A DNA stretch of 64,000 nt from Cytobacillus dafuensis (GCF_007995155.1 NZ_CP042593.1:2398001-2462000), one strand, 5' to 3'; positions 52,310 through 62,021 are shown, numbered from the stretch's first letter. Notes: generated by a model not told the origin, from the letters alone. Numbers and translations: made by a program.

Positions 52310-54460
52310 TTAATCCAAAATGACAGGCAATTCGATGATAAATTTTGTACCCTTATTAAGCTCACTTTCAATATTAACTTTTCCATTGTGGCTTTCAATG
52401 ATATGAAAGCTAACCATTAGCCCAAGTCCATTTCCGTTTTTCTTTGTTGTATAAAAAGGTTCACCTATATTTTTAAGCTTTTCGGGTGGAATTCCTATAC
52501 CAGTATCTTCTATTGAAATATATACTTGATTGTTCAAAACGATAGTATTTACTATGAGTTCTCCCCCAGCTGGCATCGCATCAATAGCATTTTTAATAAA
52601 ATTGATAAAAACCTGTTTAAGACGATTTTCATCACAATTTACTAATATCTCGTCAACTTTAGGTTCAAACTGAAAGTCAACATTTTTCTTACTTGCTTCA
52701 AGCTCAAACAAAGAAAGCACATTTTTCAAAATTGGAACTACGTTTTTTTCTTCAAGGAGGACCGCTTTCGGTTTAGCAAGCATCATAAAATCTTCAACAA
52801 TATTATTAAGTCGACTTATTTCATCTAGAATAATATCAAAATATTCTAAGCGCTCATTATTAGTTTCGTCCATTTGCAGGAATTCTGTATATCCTCTTAT
52901 TGAAGTAAGCGGATTTCGAATTTCATGAGCCACTCCAGCAGCCAGCTGGCCAACTGCGGCTAGCTTATCCTGTCTGTGTAAGATCTGTTCGTTTTTTTTC
53001 TTTTCTGTTATGTCATTTCGAATAGCTAAGTATTGATAAGGTTTCCCGTATTCATCTAAAAAAGGAATGATCGTTGTATCGACCCAATAAAAGGTACCAT
53101 CCTTTGCACGATTCCGAATTTCCCCCTTCCAGACATTCCCCTTCCTAATCGTTATCCAGAGATTTTTGAAAAATTCTTTAGAATGATATCCTGAATTTAG
53201 CAATGAATGGGTTTGACCAATAAGCTCATCCCTGCCAAATTTTGAAATTTGACAAAACTTGTCATTCACATTCGTAATCTCGCCATATTCATTTGTGAAT
53301 GCAACTATTGAGGATTGGTCTAAAGCAAATTTAATATCTCCTACTTCTTTAATTGTGGCCTTCAAATGCGCTTCTGTTGTTTTTAGGGCTGTTATATCTG
53401 TTCTAATTGAAACGAATTGATAAGGTTTCCCATCATTATTTAAGAATGGAACAATCGTTGATTCAACCCAATAATATCTTCCATCCTTCGACCGATTGCG
53501 AATTTCTCCAGACCAAATGTTCCCGCTTGAAACTGTATTCCATAGGTTTCTAAAAAATTCTTTAGAATGATAGTTAGAATTTAAAATTTGATGCGTTTTT
53601 CCAATGATTTCGTCTTTCTCATACTTTGATATTTCAACGAACTTATCATTTACATACGTAATGATACCGTCTGAATTTGTAATTGTGACGATGGCAGATA
53701 CATCTAGCGCTGTTTCAATATCCTTTAAATAAGTGTCGCTATCAGCTAGTCTTTTTCCAACAACTGTTCTTGAGCCGACAAGTCCGCTTAAAAAAAGAAT
53801 AGATACAAACAAGACTAAATATATGAGAAACGACCTTGATGAAGCGACTTCGTTTTCAAAACTTGCTCCATAAAAGTCACTGGAAGTGCGTAAAAGCAAT
53901 AAATACCCTTCTATAATAGCCCCAGTAATAAGGAGTGAACTTATTGGTTTTATCCAAAATTCATTAAATTTTGAAAGAGTTTTTGAGTGGAATAACATCC
54001 ACAGGGAGATAATAAACGTACCGAAAATGATCAGCGTTGCCAAAATAAATAGTGTTGGATTGAAATGAATGCTCGTCTTCATTGCAAACAAACCAGTAAT
54101 ATGGGTTGACAGTACTGCAATAGTCATAAAAAAACTGCTAATCCAAAGTTGATTACGTTTTAGCTCCTGATCAATAACTCCATAAAAGGCTAACCCCGTA
54201 AAGAATATCCCTAATATGAGTGATAATATGGTAAAAGGAATATGAAAATTGCCAGATCCATTAATATTAATTGCCAACATCCCTATAAAATTCATAATCC
54301 ATATTCCGACTCCAAGAGAAAATGTTCCTCCCCAGAATAGAAATCTCCTATTTCGTTCTGATGATCGGACAAGAGTAAATAAATCTAAACCTGTATAGGA
54401 AGCGATAAATGTTAGAATCATCGCGATAAATATTAGCATTGGATTAATCAACTTTAACAT
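52310..54460 (-). CDS. Histidine kinase with MHYT-like membrane sensor and two PAS domains
   Basis: 716 residues. About seven membrane segments (1-230) follow the MHYT layout, but the copper-binding motifs are degenerate: GIWIMNFIGM instead of MHF, STHITGLFAMK retained. Two PAS-PAC units (about 240-360 and 370-485, each with KDGRYYWVES/KDGTFYWVDT) follow, then HisKA with H in GVAHEIRNPLTSIRGY and HATPase with NFIKNAIDAM, DTGIGI and GNGLGLM. No response regulator gene nearby, suggesting input to the sporulation phosphorelay as for KinA/KinE-like kinases. Confidence 0.88.
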   Translation of the reverse strand: MLKLINPMLIFIAMILTFIASYTGLDLFTLVRSSERNRRFLFWGGTFSLGVGIWIMNFIGMLAININGSGNFHIPFTILSLILGIFFTGLAFYGVIDQELKRNQLWISSFFMTIAVLSTHITGLFAMKTSIHFNPTLFILATLIIFGTFIISLWMLFHSKTLSKFNEFWIKPISSLLITGAIIEGYLLLLRTSSDFYGASFENEVASSRSFLIYLVLFVSILFLSGLVGSRTVVGKRLADSDTYLKDIETALDVSAIVTITNSDGIITYVNDKFVEISKYEKDEIIGKTHQILNSNYHSKEFFRNLWNTVSSGNIWSGEIRNRSKDGRYYWVESTIVPFLNNDGKPYQFVSIRTDITALKTTEAHLKATIKEVGDIKFALDQSSIVAFTNEYGEITNVNDKFCQISKFGRDELIGQTHSLLNSGYHSKEFFKNLWITIRKGNVWKGEIRNRAKDGTFYWVDTTIIPFLDEYGKPYQYLAIRNDITEKKKNEQILHRQDKLAAVGQLAAGVAHEIRNPLTSIRGYTEFLQMDETNNERLEYFDIILDEISRLNNIVEDFMMLAKPKAVLLEEKNVVPILKNVLSLFELEASKKNVDFQFEPKVDEILVNCDENRLKQVFINFIKNAIDAMPAGGELIVNTIVLNNQVYISIEDTGIGIPPEKLKNIGEPFYTTKKNGNGLGLMVSFHIIESHNGKVNIESELNKGTKFIIELPVILD

Positions 54461-54718
54461 GCCAAAAATGATTATTCCCCTCTTTCTCTCTTAGGGTATT
54501 TGTAATATCTTTTATGATTGTAATCCAATCCTTCATCTGTTGGAAGTGAAAATCAAAAAAATCTCTTTATAGTGTAAACATTACTATCTGTCAGGCGAAA
54601 AAGTGATATATAATAAAAATTTTCAGAAAACATACTACACATTTTACGAATAATTGTGTATACTGTTATATAACAAGGTGGATAAATATATTCTGTATTA
54701 TAAAAAGGAGTGGGAAAA

Positions 54719-54853
54719 TTGTTGAAAAGTTCAATTGAAGCAATAAAAACACTGCCACGGAAAATTTGTCAAGAATGCGGTCAAAACATGAAGGATCATG
54801 TGGAGTCCTATTTAATGGAATGTGACCGATGTCTATCTAAGAAGGTTGAATAA
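54719..54853 (+). CDS. YhfH-like small zinc-ribbon protein (44 aa)
   Basis: TTG 54719 with AAGGAG 8 bp upstream to TAA 54851-54853. The peptide has IKTLPRKICQECGQNMKDH and CDRCLSKK: CxxC..CxxC, a minimal zinc ribbon, as in the Bacillus YhfH family. Too short for routine calling. Function unknown. It has its own terminator. Confidence 0.75.
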   Translation: MLKSSIEAIKTLPRKICQECGQNMKDHVESYLMECDRCLSKKVE

Positions 54854-54911
54854 TTTATAAACAGGTTTTTTAATAGATTTTTCCAATTGAAATAACATAC
54901 TAAATTACATT

Positions 54912-54942
54912 TAAAACGGCACCCTTTTGGATGCCGTTTTTT
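54912..54942 (+). terminator. Terminator of the YhfH-like gene
   Basis: AAACGGCA and TGCCGTTT arms followed by TTTTTTCTT. The region up to 55140 shows no gene. Confidence 0.85.
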
Positions 54943-55152
54943 TTCTTATCTCCTTTTACAAATATCTTTCCAAAAAGTTCATCTCCAAGATAAGAATCTA
55001 ACTTCCATATTACACTTTTACAAAAAGGAGAAATTTTAAAAAATGTCTATTTTATTTTTTCATTTTTTTGAAAAATATATCCAATTTATAGTCTATCCTG
55101 TATAATTTTTAGAAATACAAAATTTAGCAATGCGAATTAAGGAGGAATTCAT

Positions 55153-56967
55153 TTGGTTACAACAGCTGCCATTAGACTTTTACGTTCAGAAGTTCAAGAA
55201 GATGCTACGTGGAATCTTAAGGATTTATTTTCAAATGAAGGTGAATGGAAACAAGAAATAAAAGAGATAGAAACTGAAATTGAAACATTTAAATTATATA
55301 AAGGTCAGCTCCATACAGGTGCAGACATTTTATATAAATGTCTTTCAGCTCAAGAAAAAATAATGATCAGGTTAATACAAACAGGTACATATGCTAATTT
55401 GCTTCAATCAGAAGATGGAACCAATCCAGTTAATCAAGCTAATTCTTCTATAATGGCATCGCTAAGAGCAAAAGCGGGAGCTTCATTATCATTTATTGAT
55501 TCAGAAATACTTGCTATGCCAGATGGCACAGTTGAAGAATATATTGCTGATGATAATAGATTTGAGCCTTTTTCTATTCAATTGATGGATTTATTAAAGA
55601 CAAAAAAGCATCAGCTCTCTCCCGAAACAGAGGAAGCTTTAGCAGCACTTGGAGAAATACATGGGGCTCCATATTCGATTTATCAGGCTGGAAAGCTTGC
55701 TGATATGCAATTTTCTAATTTTGTTGATGAGAATGACAATGAGTTGCCAAACTCATTCGCTCTTTTCGAGGATCGTTATGAGTTTTCTCCAGATAAAACG
55801 ATTAGAAGAAATGCATACCAAACTTTTTCAGAATCATTAACACAATATAAAAATACATTTGCAGCTGTATATTCAACTGAGGTTAAAAAACAAGTTTCAT
55901 TAGCAAAGCTTCGTAAATATGAGTCAGTAACAGATATGCTTTTAGAAGCACAATATGTAACAAAAGAAATGTATTATAATCAGCTAGATATCATTCAAAA
56001 GGAACTTGCACCTCATATGCGCAGATTTGCACAGTTAAAGAAGAAAGTTTTAGGACTGGATAAAATGCTATTCTGTGACTTAAAAGCACCATTGGATTCT
56101 GAATTTAACCCGCAAACTACGTATACTGAAGCAAGTAGTGTAATATTAGAAGCATTAAAGATCATGGGACCGGAATATTCAGAAATAATGAAAAAAGGGC
56201 TAACAGAAAGATGGGTTGATCGAGCAGATAATATCGGTAAAGCAACTGGTGCATTCTGTGCAAGTCCATATGGCTCACATCCATTTATATTAATTACTTG
56301 GACAGATACAATGCGTGGTGCATTCGTACTCGCTCATGAGCTTGGGCATGCAGGCCATTTCTATCTTGCTAATAAGAATCAGCGGATCATGAACACTCGT
56401 CCTTCCACTTATTTTGTCGAAGCACCGTCAACAATGAATGAATTACTCCTTGGTCAATATTTAATGAACGGTACAGAGGATAAAAGAATGAAACGATGGG
56501 TCATTCTTCAGCTTCTAGGAACTTACTACCATAATTTCGTTACCCACTTACTTGAAGGTGAATTCCAACGGAGAATATATACTCTTGCAGAACAAGGTAC
56601 TCCGCTAACTGCAAAGACATTATGTGAGCAAAAGATGGATACTCTTTCATCCTTCTGGGGAGATGCCGTCGAGCTAGATGAATTTGCTTCACTTACTTGG
56701 ATGCGCCAGCCTCACTATTATATGGGACTTTATCCTTACACATATTCTGCAGGCTTAACTGCTTCGACTGCAATGATGCAAATGATTAATGAAGAAGGTC
56801 AGCCAGCCATTGACCGTTGGCTTGATGTTCTTAAATTTGGCGGTACAAAAAAACCATTAGATCTTTTAAAACACGCAGGAATAGATATGTCAAAGCCAGA
56901 TGCCATTCGTAAGGCAGTATCTTATGTAGGCACTTTAGTTAACGAACTTGAAAAAAGCTATGAATAA
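55153..56967 (+). CDS. pepF: Oligoendopeptidase F (M3 family metallopeptidase)
   Basis: 604 residues. Zinc-binding HEXXH in FVLAHELGHAGHF near 393 with the downstream glutamate in EAPSTMNELL. The N-terminal half (TWNLKDLFSNEGEWKQEI) is the helical PepF domain. It hydrolyses peptides of roughly 5-17 residues in the cytoplasm. Start is TTG 55153 with AAGGAGGAATTCA upstream. Monocistronic with its own terminator. Confidence 0.9.
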   Translation: MVTTAAIRLLRSEVQEDATWNLKDLFSNEGEWKQEIKEIETEIETFKLYKGQLHTGADILYKCLSAQEKIMIRLIQTGTYANLLQSEDGTNPVNQANSSIMASLRAKAGASLSFIDSEILAMPDGTVEEYIADDNRFEPFSIQLMDLLKTKKHQLSPETEEALAALGEIHGAPYSIYQAGKLADMQFSNFVDENDNELPNSFALFEDRYEFSPDKTIRRNAYQTFSESLTQYKNTFAAVYSTEVKKQVSLAKLRKYESVTDMLLEAQYVTKEMYYNQLDIIQKELAPHMRRFAQLKKKVLGLDKMLFCDLKAPLDSEFNPQTTYTEASSVILEALKIMGPEYSEIMKKGLTERWVDRADNIGKATGAFCASPYGSHPFILITWTDTMRGAFVLAHELGHAGHFYLANKNQRIMNTRPSTYFVEAPSTMNELLLGQYLMNGTEDKRMKRWVILQLLGTYYHNFVTHLLEGEFQRRIYTLAEQGTPLTAKTLCEQKMDTLSSFWGDAVELDEFASLTWMRQPHYYMGLYPYTYSAGLTASTAMMQMINEEGQPAIDRWLDVLKFGGTKKPLDLLKHAGIDMSKPDAIRKAVSYVGTLVNELEKSYE

Positions 56968-56971
56968 TCAA

Positions 56972-57001
56972 AAGATCTCTCCATTTTTGGGGAGATTTTT
57001 T
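56972..57001 (+). terminator. Terminator of pepF
   Basis: GATCTCTCC and GGGGAGATTTTTTG arms plus T-run. Confidence 0.85.
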
Positions 57002-57100
57002 GCAGTTATATCTTTATATTGAAAAATGAATAATAAATACCTTTATATGAAAAGTTATGGATAAAGCTTTGTATAATGTGCTTTATTAAGGAGGGATAAA

Positions 57101-57274
57101 ATGAAAAAATCATTAGAAAATCAAAGAATATCTTTAGCTCATGCGAATAAAGCGCAAAAATTTCCAAATCATAATAACGATCCTGGTGAATCACTAAATG
57201 AACATCGTGCAATTGAAACTGCCAATGTCCTTATTAGTGAAAAAGAGCTTGGACAGCAAAATGAAAATTTATAA
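57101..57274 (+). CDS. Small hypothetical protein (57 aa)
   Basis: ATG 57101 with AAGGAGGGAT 6 bp upstream, to TAA 57272-57274. Hydrophilic, rich in Asn, Glu and Lys (NQRISLAHANKAQKFPNH; GESLNEHRAIETANVLISE). No cysteine, signal or membrane segment. The composition recalls small spore proteins, but I recognise no family. A strong ribosome-binding site and terminator support expression. Confidence 0.6.
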   Translation: MKKSLENQRISLAHANKAQKFPNHNNDPGESLNEHRAIETANVLISEKELGQQNENL

Positions 57275-57281
57275 TGAATCT

Positions 57282-57341
57282 TAAAAGGGGTTGTCCCAAA
57301 AGCAAAGGTGCCAGACACCTTATTGGACAACCCTTTTCGAA
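57282..57341 (+). terminator. Terminator with nested hairpin
   Basis: AAGGGGTTGTCC and GGACAACCCCTTTT arms enclose a smaller AGGTG/CACCT hairpin that contains the sequence AAGGTGCCAGACACCTT, a motif often seen in Bacillus intergenic repeats. Confidence 0.75.
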
Positions 57342-57370
57342 AATAGTTTTATCAGATAATAGGTTAAGTT

Positions 57371-57592
57371 CTACTCAATTTGTGGTAATTCCCGTACTTC
57401 GACATTTGTTTCATTTCCACATAAAGGACATTTTAAATCGGCAGAAGCAAATTCTTTTCGCATCCAGCCATTGCAGCTTTCATGGCTGCACGCATAGACT
57501 TCTGTATTAAGCATAACAACTTCAGGTTTATCATCTTGACCTTTTCTATTGAAAAAAATAGCAAACGCCCCCTTTTTCCTTAGTATGGTCAT
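57371..57592 (-). CDS. Cold-inducible YdjO-like small zinc-ribbon protein
   Basis: Up to 73 residues. The C-terminal part, YACSHESCNGWMRKEFASAD then CPLCGN, matches the YdjO family, with four cysteines for one zinc. The frame opens at ATG 57592, but the ribosome-binding site AAGGGGGCG lies inside it, so the true start is probably a few codons later at a non-standard codon (for example the ATT before FFNRKGQ). Function unknown. Confidence 0.65.
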   Translation of the reverse strand: MTILRKKGAFAIFFNRKGQDDKPEVVMLNTEVYACSHESCNGWMRKEFASADLKCPLCGNETNVEVRELPQIE

Positions 57593-57660
57593 CTTAGGGA
57601 AATTTATCCTTAATGAACTGTTTTCTAAGGTATAAATAAATGATGTTTGGAGGGAATAAA

Positions 57661-57804
57661 TTGGATAAAAATCGAACGATGAAAAGATTTACGGTGGTTG
57701 GAACTGATATTGAGAAGGTAAAACTACTCAATAGTCAATCCGGTTTATCCTATAACGAGGTGAAAATGCTGTTAGCTAGTCGAGCAAATAAGAACAAGGA
57801 CTGA
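57661..57804 (+). CDS. Small protein with a gamma-SASP-like motif (47 aa)
   Basis: TTG 57661 with GGAGGGAAT upstream, to TGA 57802-57804. Sequence includes MKRFTVVGTDIEKVKLLNSQ followed by SGLSYNEVKMLLA; the TDxxxVKxxNxQS pattern resembles the repeat of gamma-type small acid-soluble spore proteins, but only once. It could be a spore protein or a small DNA-binding helix. Divergent from the YdjO-like gene. Confidence 0.55.
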   Translation: MDKNRTMKRFTVVGTDIEKVKLLNSQSGLSYNEVKMLLASRANKNKD

Positions 57805-57837
57805 CTAATATATCCCGACTATTTCATAGAACTCAAA

Positions 57838-57866
57838 AAAGAAATCGGTAAGAATGCCGATTTCTT
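57838..57866 (+). terminator. Terminator
   Basis: AGAAATCGG and CCGATTTCT arms followed by TTTCTTT, after the 47-residue gene. Confidence 0.75.
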
Positions 57867-57873
57867 TTCTTTA

Positions 57874-58008
57874 GCTAATTGGAAAGTTTAAGGTTATTAA
57901 CGTACTAAAGTAAAGTGTGTGTTCAATTAAATATCTGCTAATAAGATCGCATAGTAAAACTAAGGCATTCGCCAAAAAGGACTTGGCGAATGCCTTAGTT
58001 TTACTAAT
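57874..58008 (+). mobile_element. MITE-like element, copy C (135 bp, internally deleted)
   Basis: Both ends match copies A and B (GCTAATTGGAAAGTTTAAG at the start; GGCATTCGCCAA / TTGGCGAATGCC hairpin and TTTTACTAAT at the end). About 132 bp of the middle, including the CTCGCC hairpin, is missing after GATCGCATA. Confidence 0.85.
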
Positions 58009-58057
58009 AATCATGCAAGTAAATGCAGTTTTCTTATTTTTAAATTTTAATTCATTT

Positions 58058-59239
58058 TCACAGTTTAGCGGTTGAAGGTGTTACTGCACTTTCCTTTTCA
58101 TCCTTCAATAACCAAAAACACAAAAATAAGCCAATTACGCTTAATAAACTAAAAAACAAATATACAGTATAAATGTTAAATTTTTCATAGATGATTCCAC
58201 CGATGAACGTACAGAACCAATTTCCGACCCCATTACCAAAAGCAGAATATAATGTTATAGCAGTCGCGGTAATATGTACTGGTGTAATATCTCGTATATA
58301 TTGAAGACCCGCCGGTATGAAAAGACCGATTGAAAAACCTTGAATAATAGCCGTAGAATATATTAACCAAAGACTTGGTTCTGTAAAATATAAAAGCCAT
58401 CTAACTAAAGAAACTGCACCAGCAAAAGTCGCAACTTGTAATAATCCAAAGCGATGAATCCAATTACCTGCCACTCTCATAAAAGGAATTTCCGACAAAA
58501 CAGCAATTAAAAAGGCAATCCCAATTCCTGTATAGGTGCCTCCTCTATCTTCTATAAAAAGACCAAAATAATTATTATTTGCAAGATTAGGTCCGAAAAC
58601 AAGGAATGTAATAGCAAGGAAAATGAGAAACTTTTTATGAACAAGGATTTCTTTTACCCCCGAAAGAAGATTTTGGTTCCTAGAAGAATTTTCAGTGGGC
58701 ATTTTTATAGCAAGAAAACTTGCTAATAATAACGAAACAAAAAAAGAATAAAATATTACTTTAGGATTCCATTCGGAAAGCCTTCCCATTACAAATACTG
58801 CGATTCCAAACCCAAGTGAACCGAATAATCGTATATTGCCATAATTCATTTTTACCTTACTTGTATACTTGATCGATAAACTATCTGATATTGGGATAAT
58901 GGCACTTTGGAAAATAGCAACCGCGATTGCGATGATAAACAGCCACACATATCCATTAAAAAAGGTGTAGCCCAAGGCGAAAATTCCCGCAATGAAAGTT
59001 GTTATAGTAAGAATTTTTATGGGAGCATTCATTTTGTCTGAAACCATTCCCCATAGTGGCTGAAAAAATATCATGACAATTGGATTAATAGACATAATCG
59101 TACCAATTTGAACCCCGTTTAAATGTTCAACTTCACTTAAATATACACTTAGTAAAGGATATAAGCTTCCAACACCAAAAAAGGTTAATAAGTAAAAGCC
59201 TTGCATTGTCAAAATATTTCTTTTTATATGTTTATCCAT
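58058..59239 (-). CDS. MFS transporter (MFS_1-like / nucleoside-proton symporter-like)
   Basis: 393 residues, 12 membrane segments. QPLWGMVSDKMNAPIKIL between TM2 and TM3 is the MFS motif A; YGNIRLFGSLGFGIAVFVMGRL is characteristic of the PPP/LacY-like subgroup. Substrate unknown. Monocistronic; the C-terminal tail is short and cytoplasmic. Confidence 0.85.
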   Translation of the reverse strand: MDKHIKRNILTMQGFYLLTFFGVGSLYPLLSVYLSEVEHLNGVQIGTIMSINPIVMIFFQPLWGMVSDKMNAPIKILTITTFIAGIFALGYTFFNGYVWLFIIAIAVAIFQSAIIPISDSLSIKYTSKVKMNYGNIRLFGSLGFGIAVFVMGRLSEWNPKVIFYSFFVSLLLASFLAIKMPTENSSRNQNLLSGVKEILVHKKFLIFLAITFLVFGPNLANNNYFGLFIEDRGGTYTGIGIAFLIAVLSEIPFMRVAGNWIHRFGLLQVATFAGAVSLVRWLLYFTEPSLWLIYSTAIIQGFSIGLFIPAGLQYIRDITPVHITATAITLYSAFGNGVGNWFCTFIGGIIYEKFNIYTVYLFFSLLSVIGLFLCFWLLKDEKESAVTPSTAKL

Positions 59240-59339
59240 TGAAGTATCTCCTTCTATTCTTTCAATTAAGCAAATAATATTGTAGCACTATTTGGAAGCC
59301 TTTCGATACACTAAATTTCATAAATAGGGTTAAAAAAAA

Positions 59340-59360
59340 CCTCCAGCGTTTCTGGAGGCC
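59340..59360 (-). terminator. Terminator of the ABC exporter operon
   Basis: CCTCCAG and CTGGAGG arms; TTTTTTTTAACC follows on the minus strand. Confidence 0.85.
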
Positions 59361-59366
59361 CAATTA

Positions 59367-61067
59367 TTAATTTTTATTTGAGATAAAATTTATTGTTAAA
59401 CCTTTATCTATTTTTCTAGCAGTAAGTTTTAATGTTATTAGCGTGACACCCATTGATATAATCAAAGTAAACAAAACTGAGATGCTCATTAGTAATGTTT
59501 GATTTTCAGCTTTCCATTTAAGGAGAGATACGAGCAGTCCAAAGATTCCAGTCGGGCTTTCCCTTTGTTGAAATAAAACGATAGCATCGGTAGGTATAAG
59601 AACTAAAAAGGAAGGTAATGCAGCAATTAGTAAATAGCCAAATGAAAGAAACATTAGCAAAAATGATACCCCTGTTTCCAGCCTATTCTGCGGATTATTA
59701 GGATTATATTTTGCGCCGACCGAACCTATCCAAAGCCCTATCCCTGCAATGCCTAAAGACATGATTGCAATGACAGATATTCCAAATACGATTTGGATAG
59801 GACTCCAATTTAGTAGGATCCCTCCAACTATTTCTAATAGAGATAAAAACAATATAGGAATAAGCCAATTTATCCAAAATTTACCCAACGCTATAGTCCA
59901 GCCGGATAGTGGTAATATACGCAATAGATGAATGGAATATGCTTCTCGACCAATGGAGGAGGAAGCAAATCCACCTGTGAGAAATGTAAACATAAACAAG
60001 AAGATCCCTTGAGCCATTAACCAAGAAACATCTGGGTGATTAATGATAAAATTCAGGCTATCCTTGTCGTTGATCATAGAAATAACTGGAAAGAACATAA
60101 AGAAAAGAAATGGCAGGAACATTACCCATTCACGCATATCTCTGTGTATGGCTCTCCATTCTTTAATGCCAATTGCAATAATAGGATGGTGGATTTTAAC
60201 GGCTGTTTTTCCCCTTTTCCGCTTTTTCTTAGGGCGATTGCCTTCATTCAATTTTATCCAGCCTGTTCTAAATCCTTTTTCAACTAAAGCTGATGATAAA
60301 GATAGCATGAGTATGACAAGGACTAATAGCATAAGTAACGGAAGAATAAATTCAGATGACCCTAATGAAGCTTCATTTAAGCTTCTGCCGCCCCATTCCA
60401 TTGGAATCCATTTTGGCATTTGCGGCATTTCACCAAGAACTTCCCCTTCAATCGCATTTTTACTCACTAAATTTGGAAGCTGAAATAGTACATAAACAAT
60501 TAAACCTGCAATAGCACTCATAGCAGTCATTAATTCCTTTGCCCTATGTACAGGAATTATTTGGATTAGAAGCAAATTTATTAAATAAGCAATACTCATC
60601 CCAATTAATGTAATCATTAAGGAAGTGATACATGCAACAGGGAAATAAACAAAGCTAGCCTTACTTACAACCCCAAAAACAGTCAATAATATCAGTGAAA
60701 ATATCCATAGAAGCCCTGGAATGCCAACAAAGCTTTGCAGAAACTTCACCCAGTAGATACTTCTTGTTTTTATCGGCAAAGTAAATAAAAAAGCTAAATC
60801 ATTCGTACCATATAGGTTTTTAAACACCTGTGGGACACCAAATAAAATATTAAATGCTAAAAGACCTGAGAATGTAAAGGCAAACAAGTTAGAAAAAGCC
60901 TCTCTTGGCATTATCGCTGCCATTGCGCCTACCCCAATACTGAGAATAACGGTGACAAAGATAGCAGCTATTGTAGAAAGCACTACGGCAATTTTTGTAC
61001 TGTCCGGTGCAGTAAGAAACTGATTTTTCCCCATTTTCCAGAAAAGAAGGAGTAATTTCTTCGTCAT
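59367..61067 (-). CDS. ABC exporter permease (large ABC-2-like subunit)
   Basis: 566 residues with about 12-14 hydrophobic segments in two blocks around a charged central loop (NRPKKKRKRGKTAVKIHH). N-terminal FAFTFSGLLAFNILFGVPQ and LPIKTRSIYWVKFLQS are typical of this large ABC-2 permease group of Firmicutes. It overlaps the ATPase gene by 4 bp (ATGA) and so is the partner of that protein. Substrate unknown; possibilities include a peptide, an antibiotic or a membrane component. Confidence 0.8.
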   Translation of the reverse strand: MTKKLLLLFWKMGKNQFLTAPDSTKIAVVLSTIAAIFVTVILSIGVGAMAAIMPREAFSNLFAFTFSGLLAFNILFGVPQVFKNLYGTNDLAFLFTLPIKTRSIYWVKFLQSFVGIPGLLWIFSLILLTVFGVVSKASFVYFPVACITSLMITLIGMSIAYLINLLLIQIIPVHRAKELMTAMSAIAGLIVYVLFQLPNLVSKNAIEGEVLGEMPQMPKWIPMEWGGRSLNEASLGSSEFILPLLMLLVLVILMLSLSSALVEKGFRTGWIKLNEGNRPKKKRKRGKTAVKIHHPIIAIGIKEWRAIHRDMREWVMFLPFLFFMFFPVISMINDKDSLNFIINHPDVSWLMAQGIFLFMFTFLTGGFASSSIGREAYSIHLLRILPLSGWTIALGKFWINWLIPILFLSLLEIVGGILLNWSPIQIVFGISVIAIMSLGIAGIGLWIGSVGAKYNPNNPQNRLETGVSFLLMFLSFGYLLIAALPSFLVLIPTDAIVLFQQRESPTGIFGLLVSLLKWKAENQTLLMSISVLFTLIISMGVTLITLKLTARKIDKGLTINFISNKN

Positions 61068-61849
61068 TTCTCCACCTTCTCATCATCGTCGGTTAGTTCT
61101 TGAAAAGTATCAGTATCCCCGGTTAATTCTAAGAATAAATCTTCAAGTGAAGATTGTGTCTTACCTTCCTTCTGTCTCAATTCATCCATTGTTCCAATGG
61201 CAATGATTTCACCATTTTTTATTATGCCCACCCTATCACACATTTGTTCTGCAATTTCAAGTATATGAGTAGACATAAATACTGTCATCCCTTGGCGGCA
61301 CATAGACTGTAATAAGTTTTTTAATGTTTTTGCTCCTTTTGGATCAAGACCAACTGTTGGCTCATCCAAAAATAATACATCAGGATGGCGAATGAACGCC
61401 CCACATAAATTAATCTTTTGCTTCATTCCATGTGAATAGGATTCAATAAGTTCATCTGCTCTACTAGATAGCTCGAAAAGGGAAAGATATCTTTCCATCC
61501 TTTCTTCAAATACATCCTGTTCGATTTGAAATACACTTCCAATGAATCTTAAAAACTCTCTCCCGGAAAGCTTCGGATAGAGAATTGGATGGTCTGGAAT
61601 ATAGGCCATTTTCTTTTTTGCTTCAATTGGTGACTTCCAAATCTCTGTTCCAGCGATTCTAATTTCTCCCATTCCGGGTTCAAGGAGACCTGTCATCATT
61701 TTAATTGTAGTTGTTTTCCCAGCTCCATTTGGCCCTAAAAAACAAAAAAGCTCTCCTTTTTTAATTTCCAAATTGACATTTTTTACTGCATGAAAGGATC
61801 CATAGCTTTTTGAAAGATTTCTCACTGTAATGGAAAGAGGTTTTTCCAA
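61064..61849 (-). CDS. ABC transporter ATP-binding protein
   Basis: 261 residues from TTG 61849, placed 6 bp after GGGGTG; an upstream TTG at 61867 is less likely. Walker A GPNGAGKTT, Q-loop, signature SYSHGMKQKI, Walker B VLFLDEPTVGLD and H-loop MSTHILEI. It belongs to the DRA/CcmA-type exporter ATPases. The C-terminal acidic tail (TGDTDTFQELTDDDEKVEK) is encoded up to the overlap with the permease gene. Confidence 0.88.
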   Translation of the reverse strand: MEKPLSITVRNLSKSYGSFHAVKNVNLEIKKGELFCFLGPNGAGKTTTIKMMTGLLEPGMGEIRIAGTEIWKSPIEAKKKMAYIPDHPILYPKLSGREFLRFIGSVFQIEQDVFEERMERYLSLFELSSRADELIESYSHGMKQKINLCGAFIRHPDVLFLDEPTVGLDPKGAKTLKNLLQSMCRQGMTVFMSTHILEIAEQMCDRVGIIKNGEIIAIGTMDELRQKEGKTQSSLEDLFLELTGDTDTFQELTDDDEKVEK

Positions 61850-61965
61850 TATAAACACCCCAATCAAATCTAGTAATTTTACAATATCATATATATTACG
61901 GATTAGCTGGAAAAAGGTTCCTTAATTTCATTTTAATAGATGATGAGTATAAGAAAAACTAAAAA

Positions 61966-61993
61966 AGGCAAAACCGATATGATTTTGCCACAA
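61966..61993 (-). terminator. Terminator of the nap locus
   Basis: GGCAAAATC and GGTTTTGCC arms; TTTTTTAG follows on the minus strand, just past the napH end. Confidence 0.8.
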
Positions 61994-62021
61994 AATATAT
62001 ATTTAATTATTTGATTTGATA

